A stretch of DNA of 5,052 nucleotides from Synergistales bacterium. Its GTDB lineage: Bacteria; Synergistota; Synergistia; Synergistales; 79-D21. Under the pieces are notes generated by a model. It saw only the letters and a program-made list of their open reading frames with translations. It was not told where the DNA came from and made no database searches. Location of the stretch: NCBI GenBank assembly GCA_015657435.1, contig JADLKH010000003.1, forward strand, positions 358,950-364,001. The letters are read 5' to 3'. The translations under genes and the position numbers were made by a program. This document shows positions 1-4,918 of the stretch, one piece after another; the stretch's first letter is position 1; the number at the start of each line of letters is the position of its first letter.

Positions 1-1008
1 CCCCTGTCCGGCTTCTCCACCAACTACCTTGTCCAGGAGATGCTCATCCGCCTCGCCCGGAACAGCTTTCTCGTGCTCTCGCTCATCATCCCCATCGTCG
101 CGGGCATGGGTCTCAACTTCGGCATGGTGCTCGGAGCCATGGCGGGGCAGATCGGGCTGATCCTCGTCTCCGACTGGGCCGTCGTCGGCATGCGGGGGCT
201 TCTGCTGGCCGCCCTCATCGCCACCCCGATCTCCATCGCACTGGGCTATGTCTGCGGCGCGGTGCTGAACCGGGCCAAGGGACGGGAAATGGTCACCAGC
301 TACATCCTCGGGTTCTTCGTCAACGGCATCTACCAGCTCACCGTCCTCTACGGCTTCGGCAAGGTCATCCCCATCGGAAACGCGGAGCTGGTGCTCTCCA
401 GGGGCTACGGAATCCGCAACGCCATCAACCTGGCGGGCATGCGGCACGGCCTGGACTACCTCATTCCGCTCAAGATCGGCAGCCTCAACGTTCCCGTGGG
501 AACCTACCTCACCATCGGCCTCTTCTGCCTCTTCATCGTCTGGTTCCGCCGGACCAAGCTGGGACAGGACATGAGGGCCATCGGGCAGGACATGGGCGTC
601 GCCGGGGCCGCCGGGATCCCGGTGGAGAAAACGCGCATCATCGCCATCATCATCAGCACCGTGCTGGCCTGCTACGGGCAGATCATCTTCCTGCAGAACA
701 TCGGGACGATGAACACCTACAACAGCCACGACCAGGCGGGCATGTTCGCCATCGCGGCCCTTCTCATCGGCGGCGCCACCGTGTCGAAGGCCACCATTCC
801 GAACGTCTTCGTGGGCGTCATCCTCTTCCACCTGATGTTCGTGGTCAGCCCGATGGCCGGCAAGCAGCTCATGGGACAGGCCCAGATCGGCGAATACTTC
901 CGCGTGTTCGTCTCGTACGGCATCATCGCCATCTCGCTGGCCCTCCACGCCTGGAAGCGCCAGAAGGACCGCGAGCGGGCGCGGCGTTCGCTGAGAGGGG
1001 AGGCATAG
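1..1008 (+). CDS. ABC transporter permease, BPD_transp_2 (LivM/RbsC-like) family, 5'-partial
   Basis: This is the inner-membrane permease of an ATP-driven importer, probably for an amino acid, nucleoside or sugar-like solute. The frame is open from base 1, so the first ATG (position 40) is internal and the real start lies upstream; 335 residues are visible. The protein is almost entirely hydrophobic, with about eight membrane segments. Near visible residues 185-215 is a cytoplasmic loop with 'KLGQDMRAIGQDMGVAGAAGIP', followed by a helix. This matches the G-x-x-x-R-A-x-G...A...G-I loop that contacts the ATPase in LivH/LivM/RbsC-type permeases (family knowledge). The C-terminus is basic and cytoplasmic (KRQKDRERARRS). 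The next gene starts 4 bp after the stop, so the two are cotranscribed. The ATPase and binding-protein genes expected for such a system must be upstream. Family assignment is firm; substrate is unknown. Confidence 0.88.
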   Translation, partial: PLSGFSTNYLVQEMLIRLARNSFLVLSLIIPIVAGMGLNFGMVLGAMAGQIGLILVSDWAVVGMRGLLLAALIATPISIALGYVCGAVLNRAKGREMVTSYILGFFVNGIYQLTVLYGFGKVIPIGNAELVLSRGYGIRNAINLAGMRHGLDYLIPLKIGSLNVPVGTYLTIGLFCLFIVWFRRTKLGQDMRAIGQDMGVAGAAGIPVEKTRIIAIIISTVLACYGQIIFLQNIGTMNTYNSHDQAGMFAIAALLIGGATVSKATIPNVFVGVILFHLMFVVSPMAGKQLMGQAQIGEYFRVFVSYGIIAISLALHAWKRQKDRERARRSLRGEA

Positions 1009-1012
1009 GGCG

Positions 1013-1495
1013 ATGCTCAACCGGCGCAACGGCTTCCGGATCGGCCTGCTGATCGTCCTGATCCTCTTCGGCGTCTACCTCTTCACCAGCGGCAGGCAGC
1101 ATCAGATGTTCGTCGACAACATGGCCGTCGAAATCGACGGCAAGGCCTACGCTCCCGAACAGGCGACCGTCAGGGCGTTCTTCGACGCGAACGAGGCCAT
1201 GGAGCTCGCCTCCGGAGACCGTGACGTCACCCAGGTCGTCGGTCAGGGCCACACCGTCCGGATCGAGGTGCTCAACGAATCCGGCGACGTGGTCAAAACC
1301 CTGGATGGCGATTTCAAATGGATCTCAGGGAAGAAGGGCATGTTCAGCATTCCCGCCTTTCTCGGCGGCGCCCCTTCTGCGATGATCGACAGTCCCGCCA
1401 GGAATAGCGTTCGGCTAAAAAAACACGTTGTCTCTGCAATGACAATGCTTCTTCGGGGTCCGCAGCTGCGGGCCCGCTTTTGTTACTCGCGCTAG
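1013..1495 (+). CDS. Small membrane-anchored protein of an ABC importer operon (DUF6672-like), 3' end probably altered
   Basis: The ORF encodes 160 residues. Residues 1-8 are basic, and residues 9-27 form one hydrophobic segment (about GLLIVLILFGVYLFTSG), so this is a signal anchor with the rest outside the cytoplasm. The region after it (VDNMAVEIDGKAY...) alternates polar and hydrophobic residues like a small beta-rich domain. From memory it resembles DUF6672 proteins, which sit next to BPD_transp_2 permeases in anaerobes; their function is unknown. The start ATG at 1013 is preceded by the purine-rich GAGAGGGGAGG within the end of the permease gene. The oddity is the C-terminus: after about residue 125 (base 1390) codon use changes (AGG, CTA, AAA, ACA) and the frame runs straight through a strong intrinsic terminator. 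The last 30-35 residues are therefore probably not native. Stops in the other two frames lie at 1405-1407 and 1416-1418. Confidence 0.7.
   Translation: MLNRRNGFRIGLLIVLILFGVYLFTSGRQHQMFVDNMAVEIDGKAYAPEQATVRAFFDANEAMELASGDRDVTQVVGQGHTVRIEVLNESGDVVKTLDGDFKWISGKKGMFSIPAFLGGAPSAMIDSPARNSVRLKKHVVSAMTMLLRGPQLRARFCYSR
1456..1484 (+). terminator. Rho-independent terminator of the ABC importer operon
   Basis: An 8-bp GC-rich stem is formed by 1456-1463 (GGGTCCGC) and 1468-1475 (GCGGGCCC), with one G-T wobble pair and an AGCT loop. It is followed by GCTTTTGTT, and an A-rich stretch lies upstream at 1417-1423. This is a standard intrinsic terminator layout on the plus strand. It falls inside the last 14 codons of the preceding ORF, which suggests that ORF's true end was upstream. 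Confidence 0.78.
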
Positions 1496-1523
1496 AATAG
1501 TGGGGACGTCAGGGGGGACATCG

Positions 1524-1592
1524 ATGAGGACGATAACGAGCCGAGAGCTGAAAAACAACCCGGCCATTTGTGCTTCCGAGGGCCGATCATGA
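1524..1592 (+). pseudogene. 22-codon ORF: possible N-terminal remnant of a Phd/YefM-type antitoxin, coupled to the next gene
   Basis: The ORF starts with ATG at 1524, 6-7 nt after a strong ribosome binding site (AGGGGGG at 1511-1517), and ends with a TGA at 1590-1592 that overlaps the next ATG as ATGA. Its first 14 residues, MRTITSRELKNNPA, resemble the start of Phd/YefM antitoxins, the DNA-binding 'prevent-host-death' proteins that typically begin M-x-T-I/V-T-x-R-E-L/F. The expected continuation (an alanine-rich helix, then a GPV-I-I-T-x-R-G-like strand) is absent in all three frames, and no toxin gene follows. I infer a truncated antitoxin whose start signals survive. The overlap could now allow translational coupling to the transpeptidase. 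Alternatively it is an unrelated leader peptide, since 14 residues are weak evidence. A TAGAAT hexamer at 1493-1498 may be its -10 box, but no good -35 is seen. Confidence 0.4.
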
Positions 1593-2089
1593 AGGAAAAG
1601 TCCGGGGTTCTCCTGCTCCTCCTTTTGCTGTCGGCCTGTTTCTCACTTGCGCTTCTGCCCCGGGCCGCTTGCGCGGAAGCTGAGCCCCTCCGCCTTGTCG
1701 TCACCAAGTCGGTGTTCACCCTTGAAGTGTTCGAGGGCGAACGCACCGTTGAAACCTTCGCCGTCGCCGTGGGCAAAAACCCGGGCGACAAGCAGTCCGT
1801 CGGCGATTTTCGCACTCCGGAAGGAGAATTTTCCATTTCTTCTATAGAAGATTCCCGTGCCTGGACCCACGATTTCGGCGACGGAAAGGGAATCGTCAAA
1901 GGCGCCTACGGCCCCTGGTTCATCCGTCTGGCCACCCCAGGCTGGAAGGGCATCGGCATCCACGGCACCCATGATGGGGCTTCAATCGGGACCGCCGCCT
2001 CGGAGGGCTGCATCCGCCTGAAAAATTCCGACCTCCTCCGCCTTGTTGCCCGACTCTCCGTCGGGACCCGGGTCGAAATCCGCCCCTAA
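1589..2089 (+). CDS. Secreted L,D-transpeptidase family protein (YkuD domain)
   Basis: The 166-residue protein is exported and cross-links peptidoglycan stem peptides, or attaches proteins to them, by an L,D-transpeptidase mechanism in the periplasm. Residues 1-29 are a signal peptide: a K-rich start, seven leucines (8-14), and an AACA/EA cleavage site near residue 29. A lipobox-like LSAC (14-17) is also present, but the following FSLALLP is hydrophobic, so signal peptidase I is more likely. The YkuD domain covers about 35-166: TPEGEFSI at 76-83, then the catalytic signature HGTH (His125 and His128) and SEGCIRL with Cys141 and Arg143. All key residues are present. It is short, a bare catalytic domain without LysM or peptidoglycan-binding repeats. 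The ATG at 1589 has CGAGGG 6 nt upstream; an in-frame TTG at 1568 lacks a comparable site. The gene is convergent with the regulator downstream. Confidence 0.9.
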   Translation: MKEKSGVLLLLLLLSACFSLALLPRAACAEAEPLRLVVTKSVFTLEVFEGERTVETFAVAVGKNPGDKQSVGDFRTPEGEFSISSIEDSRAWTHDFGDGKGIVKGAYGPWFIRLATPGWKGIGIHGTHDGASIGTAASEGCIRLKNSDLLRLVARLSVGTRVEIRP

Positions 2090-2099
2090 ATCCGCCCCT
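2076..2099. repeat. 12-bp perfect tandem duplication across the transpeptidase stop codon
   Basis: The unit AAATCCGCCCCT occurs twice head to tail (2076-2087 and 2088-2099), followed by AAACCCCT, which resembles a decayed third copy. The first unit encodes the last residues (EIRP) and the stop begins at its junction with the second. As the unit is 12 bp, the duplication keeps frame but lies mostly after the stop. It looks like slippage or a small repair scar. Confidence 0.8.
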
Positions 2100-2109
2100 A
2101 AACCCCTCT

Positions 2110-2145
2110 TTGTACACATACGGTCAAAATCAAGGTCTGACCCCA
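2110..2145 (-). repeat. GGGGTCAGACC-type motif, possible solitary repeat linked to Y1-type transposases
   Basis: On the minus strand this reads GGGGTCAGACCTTGA, then TTTTGACCGTATGTGTACA. From memory, GGGGTCAGACC(TTGA) motifs recur in many bacterial genomes, often beside REP-associated Y1 (PF01797) transposase genes; that link cannot be verified here. No transposase is present, so at most this is a solitary copy. It supplies the last codons and the TGA stop of the regulator gene. Confidence 0.35.
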
Positions 2146-3008
2146 TCACCCATGGGAACGGTGATGTCGCCGGAGGCCAGCGTGTCCCAAAGGAGGCGCA
2201 GCTTTTTCTTGGACTGGTCCGGGTTGCGGCGGCCGATCTCGGCGATGATGGAGTCGAGCACGGTGATGACGGCGGCGAGGGAGAAATGGTGCCGGGTGTG
2301 GGGAACGTGCAGGACGCAGTCAACCCAGCCCACGGCGGGGTTTTCGATCTCGTCCGTGAGGAGGATCACCGGGATGCCCCGGGCCTTGATGAACCGCACC
2401 GCGTCGACCGTCCGCCGGGCGTAGAACCGGGCGCCGTAGGAGAAGGCGAAGACGGCGTCCTCCGGAGTGTAGTCGAGAAGGTCCTCGTACATCTCGTCCG
2501 AGCCCAGACTCGGCACGACCGAAACGTTGGGCGTGAATTCCCGCAGCAGGAGCCCGAGGTAGAGGGCGGCGCTCCGGCTTGACCTCAGGGCCAGAATCCG
2601 GATCCGTTTCGCGGCGGTCAGGATATCGATGCTCCGCTTGAAATTACGGACCAGTTCGGGCGTGAGGATCCCCTTGATGTTCTCGATGTTCACGTGGGCG
2701 ACCCGCAGCAGCATGTCCTCGCCGCTGGAATCCTCCCAGGCGTCTTCAAATTCCGTCCGGGTGGCGGGTTTCATGGCGATGAGCATCTGGGTGACCTCGT
2801 CCTTCAAGTCCTGGTATTTCTCGAACCCCATGCCGTTGACGACCCTGACCACCGTAGCGGGACTCGCTCCCGCGGCTGCGGCCAATTCCTCCACGGTCAG
2901 AAAGGGAATTCGGGTCGAGTTTTCCATGATGAACCGGCAGACAAGCCTCTGCTTCGGCGGCAGTTTTGCGCAGTTCCGGGAAGCCTTGGAGAAAATCGGT
3001 TCGGTCAC
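2130..3008 (-). CDS. MurR/RpiR-family transcriptional regulator (HTH plus SIS domain)
   Basis: This is a 292-residue cytoplasmic DNA-binding regulator whose activity is expected to respond to a small ligand bound by the SIS domain; in this family the ligand is often a phosphosugar. Residues 1-80 form the winged HTH_6 domain. The recognition region LTVEELAAAAGASPATVVRV (37-56) plus GMGFEKYQDLK (59-69) matches the usual pattern of helix, turn, A-T-V-x-R and G-F-x-x-Y-x-x-L-K. Residues about 121-262 form the SIS domain, with IRILALRSSRSAALYLG at the ligand loop (an R-S-S in place of the common G-x-G/S-x-S) and an Asp/Glu-rich DEMYEDL segment. The start is GTG at 3008, preceded by AAGGGAGGG with 6 nt spacing. 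It is divergent from the symporter and likely controls it and itself. The last six residues (GDGVRP) and the stop come from a repeat-like motif. The ligand is unknown; given its neighbour it may not be a sugar. Confidence 0.9.
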   Translation of the reverse strand: MTEPIFSKASRNCAKLPPKQRLVCRFIMENSTRIPFLTVEELAAAAGASPATVVRVVNGMGFEKYQDLKDEVTQMLIAMKPATRTEFEDAWEDSSGEDMLLRVAHVNIENIKGILTPELVRNFKRSIDILTAAKRIRILALRSSRSAALYLGLLLREFTPNVSVVPSLGSDEMYEDLLDYTPEDAVFAFSYGARFYARRTVDAVRFIKARGIPVILLTDEIENPAVGWVDCVLHVPHTRHHFSLAAVITVLDSIIAEIGRRNPDQSKKKLRLLWDTLASGDITVPMGDGVRP

Positions 3009-3109
3009 GTGGGACCCTCCCTTCGAAGATAAACCCGTTCACCAGTAGAGCATACACAAAACTCCATTTCACTGAAAGAGGCGTTTCTTTCAATTAGTGA
3101 ACACCATAC

Positions 3110-3115
3110 AGTATA
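3110..3115 (-). promoter_or_regulatory. Candidate -10 box for the regulator gene
   Basis: On the minus strand this reads TATACT, a 5/6 match to the sigma-70 -10 consensus, about 100 bp upstream of the GTG start. The hexamer 17 bp upstream (TCGTTA) is a weak -35. The predicted start of transcription (about 3103) falls next to the heptamer at 3095-3101, which would suit autorepression. Confidence 0.3.
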
Positions 3116-3123
3116 AATGCATG

Positions 3124-3143
3124 TTCGTTTATTAACGAATAAA
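3124..3143. repeat. Two overlapping perfect inverted repeats
   Basis: TTCGTT-TATT-AACGAA (3124-3139) and TTTATT-AACG-AATAAA (3128-3143) are both perfect 6-bp inverted repeats with 4-bp centres, offset by 4 bp. They lie between the two divergent candidate promoters, where a dimeric regulator or a bending protein could bind. The region is A/T-rich, so chance palindromes are not rare. Confidence 0.45.
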
Positions 3144-3184
3144 TAGTGAAAGCCTTGCGCATATTAATAAAAGCAAAAACGAGG

Positions 3185-3190
3185 TATAAT
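3185..3190 (+). promoter_or_regulatory. Candidate -10 box for the symporter operon
   Basis: This is a perfect TATAAT in an A/T-rich context. The hexamer 17 bp upstream (TATTAA) is a poor -35, so the promoter would be weak or activator-dependent. Transcription would begin near 3197, giving a leader of about 250 nt. A second possible promoter is TTGACT (3253-3258), 17 bp, TAACCT (3276-3281); its -35 is good but its -10 is weak. Confidence 0.45.
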
Positions 3191-3307
3191 GCCAATAACA
3201 TAACGTGACTTCACTAAATAACAATTAAACAAGCCGACTGTACTGATAAACCTTGACTTTTCATATTGCTGAAACTAACCTCGAAAAGCGAAGAAATATT
3301 TCGTCAG

Positions 3308-3360
3308 CCATGGCGGGAGCGATGAAAGACAAATTCCATTTTCGCCACGGCCCATCGCTC
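3308..3360 (+). promoter_or_regulatory. Leader with two interleaved inverted repeats (possible alternative RNA folds)
   Basis: In the leader of the symporter gene, 3317-3324 (GAGCGATG) is perfectly complementary to 3353-3360 (CATCGCTC). Segment 3308-3315 (CCATGGCG) is complementary, with one mismatch, to 3343-3350 (CGCCACGG). The pairs are interleaved, so the stems either exclude each other or form a pseudoknot. I recognise no known riboswitch class. The rest of the leader, 3361-3429, shows nothing I can name. The symporter's ribosome binding site AAGGGAGG follows at 3430-3437. Confidence 0.3.
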
Positions 3361-3445
3361 AAGGAGGGATGCACCGGCAGCGGAACGAATCGGTCGCGTC
3401 AGTACCGGGTGGTTTCAGGCTTTGATTTGAAGGGAGGCGCAATGT

Positions 3446-4828
3446 ATGGCGATTTTTGGAGAAAGTTTTGATGTTTACAGCTTCCTTCTCGATTTTGCCT
3501 TTGCCAGTGGTTTCATTCTGCTGGGTCAGCTTCTTCGCTCAAAGCTCAAGTTCTTCCAGTACTACTTCGTTCCGGCTTCCCTGATCGCCGGGTTCCTGGG
3601 GCTGGCGATCGGACCGCGCGGCATCGGCTGGGTACCGTTCTCCGGCCAGTTCGGCAGTTACTCCGGCATGCTGATCGTCCTCGTCTTCGTCTCCATCGGT
3701 ATCCGCGGCTTCGAGATCTCCAAGGGCGGCATCAAGGGAGACGTCGAAAGGATCGGCAGCTACTGCTGCTTCAAGGAACTCGCCTATGGACTGCAGTATA
3801 CCCTGCCTCTCCTGCTTGCCTTCTTCCTCCTCTCCAAGCTTCAGTCGGGTCTGCATCCCGGCTTCGGCATGCTGCTGGGAGCCGGCTTCGTGGGCGGGCA
3901 CGGCACGGCGGCCGCCATCGGCAAAACCTTCGCCTCCTACGGCTGGACCGACGCCACCGACCTGGGCATGACTTCCGCCACGATCGGCATTCTCACCGGT
4001 ATCTTCGGCGGCATCGCCCTCCTCAAGTGGGCGGCAAAGAACAAGATGACCAGCTACATCAAAGACTTCAACGAACTCCCGGGCGAACTCCGCACCGGGC
4101 TCATCCCCGAGGAGAAGCGGGAAACGATGGGCAAGGAAACCGTTTCCTCCATCTCCCTCGACCCGCTCGGCTGGCACCTGGCCCTGCTTCTGCTTCCCGC
4201 CGGCCTGGGGCGCATCCTGGCCCAGATCGTCGATTCCCAGTTCCACCTCAACATCCCCACCTTCTCCATGGGATTCCTCGTCGCCCTGCTGTTCTACTTC
4301 ATCCTCAAGAGCGTGGGAGCCTACAAGTACGTTGACCGCCACGTGGTGGGCCGCCTTGGAAGCTGCTTCACCGACTACCTGGTGTTCTTCGGTGTGGCCT
4401 CCATCAAGCTGCCCGTCATCCTGAAATACTGGCAGCCCTTCTCCCTCCTCATGCTTGCCGGTATCGCCATCGTTTTCTTCACCTACCTCTACCTGGCGCC
4501 GAGGATGATGAAGGACAACTGGGTCGAACGGGGCATCTTCTGCTTCGGCTACCTCACGGGTGTCTTCGCCATCGGCTTCACCCTGCTGCGCATCGCGGAC
4601 CCCGACATGAAATCCAAGACGCTGGAGGACACCGCGCTCCTCGGACCTCTCAACACCTGGACCGACGTCTTCAACATCTCCTTCGGCCCGATCCTCCTGT
4701 CGACCGGCAGGTTCGGGATGTACATCGGGCTCATGTCGGCCTACGCGATCACCTGGTTCGTCATCTCAAGGGTCATGAAGTGGTGGTACCCCAATTTGCC
4801 CAAGGCCAGGCCGGGGCTCATCGAATAG
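3446..4828 (+). CDS. GltS-type sodium/glutamate symporter family protein
   Basis: This inner-membrane carrier is expected to import glutamate or a related anionic amino acid with sodium. At 460 residues it is longer than the roughly 400 of E. coli GltS, partly because of a polar central loop at about 198-238. Around 11-12 hydrophobic segments are visible. GFVGGHGTAAAIG (147-159) matches the glycine-rich GGHGTA re-entrant signature of the first half. GYLTGVFAIGFTLLRIADPD (368-387) matches the conserved TG...G-x-x-L-L-R-x-x-D-P stretch of the second half (family knowledge). The ATG at 3446 has AAGGGAGG 8 nt upstream. An ATG at 3442 in another frame yields only nine codons. The gene is divergent from the RpiR-type regulator and leads an operon with the next gene, 90 bp downstream without an obvious terminator. 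The substrate is inferred from the family only. Confidence 0.87.
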   Translation: MAIFGESFDVYSFLLDFAFASGFILLGQLLRSKLKFFQYYFVPASLIAGFLGLAIGPRGIGWVPFSGQFGSYSGMLIVLVFVSIGIRGFEISKGGIKGDVERIGSYCCFKELAYGLQYTLPLLLAFFLLSKLQSGLHPGFGMLLGAGFVGGHGTAAAIGKTFASYGWTDATDLGMTSATIGILTGIFGGIALLKWAAKNKMTSYIKDFNELPGELRTGLIPEEKRETMGKETVSSISLDPLGWHLALLLLPAGLGRILAQIVDSQFHLNIPTFSMGFLVALLFYFILKSVGAYKYVDRHVVGRLGSCFTDYLVFFGVASIKLPVILKYWQPFSLLMLAGIAIVFFTYLYLAPRMMKDNWVERGIFCFGYLTGVFAIGFTLLRIADPDMKSKTLEDTALLGPLNTWTDVFNISFGPILLSTGRFGMYIGLMSAYAITWFVISRVMKWWYPNLPKARPGLIE

Positions 4829-4837
4829 CGGCACGTC

Positions 4838-4883
4838 CCGGAAGCCCGTCTTCCGGATGTAGCAGGAAAGCGTTCTTGCTTTC
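4838..4883 (+). other. Two tandem hairpins between symporter and cyclodeaminase-family gene
   Basis: The first is CCGGAAG (4838-4844) with CTTCCGG (4850-4856), a 5-nt loop. The second is GAAAGC (4866-4871) with GCTTTC (4878-4883), a 6-nt loop. Neither is followed by a T-run, so neither is a standard intrinsic terminator. They may tune read-through or RNA decay between the two genes. Confidence 0.4.
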
Positions 4884-4918
4884 GCACGTTTCTTCAAATC
4901 TCTAAGGAGGTGTTCCAA

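Larger units (their letters stand above)
3068..3216. promoter_or_regulatory. Repeated TAGTGAA/TTCACTA heptamers, candidate operators for the divergent regulator
   Basis: The heptamer TAGTGAA occurs at 3095-3101 and 3144-3150 on the plus strand and at 3210-3216 on the minus strand. A one-mismatch copy (CAGTGAA, minus strand) sits at 3068-3074. The bases 5' of the core are A/T-rich in the three exact copies. Two copies lie in short palindromes: TTTCA-C-TGAAA at 3067-3077 and TTCA-N5-TGAA at 3089-3101. A related GTGA-CT-TCAC covers 3205-3214. The sites bracket the plus-strand TATAAT box and lie in front of the regulator gene, the layout expected for an autoregulator that also controls its neighbour. 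That the MurR/RpiR protein binds them is inference. Confidence 0.45.

Noticed and set aside
923..1252. Minus-strand ORF across the importer gene junction
   Set aside because: It spans two plus-strand genes and is acidic and proline-rich without a domain; a shadow frame.
1492..1899. Minus-strand ORF of 135 residues over the transpeptidase start
   Set aside because: Serine- and arginine-rich with no family resemblance, antisense to a gene with intact catalytic motifs.
2043..2582. 179-residue plus-strand ORF opposite the regulator
   Set aside because: It is antisense to a well-supported HTH-SIS gene, has low-complexity acidic and glycine-rich composition typical of the complement of GC-rich coding DNA, and overlaps the transpeptidase end.
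3003..3016. CACGTG-centred near-palindrome at the regulator start
   Set aside because: It overlaps the GTG start codon and the spacer after the ribosome binding site, and the symmetry is imperfect beyond six bases; likely chance.
3293..3302. GAAATATTTC palindrome in the leader
   Set aside because: A 10-bp self-complementary A/T-rich string with no loop; too short and composition-driven to call a site.
3253..3471. Small plus-strand ORF (72 codons from TTG, or 54 from ATG 3310) in the symporter leader
   Set aside because: No convincing ribosome binding site at its starts, no family resemblance, and its end overlaps the symporter start. A leader peptide is not excluded but not supported.
3539..4342. 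267-residue minus-strand ORF inside the symporter
   Set aside because: Highly acidic (runs of E, D, G), no recognisable domain, fully antisense to the symporter; a complement-strand artefact.
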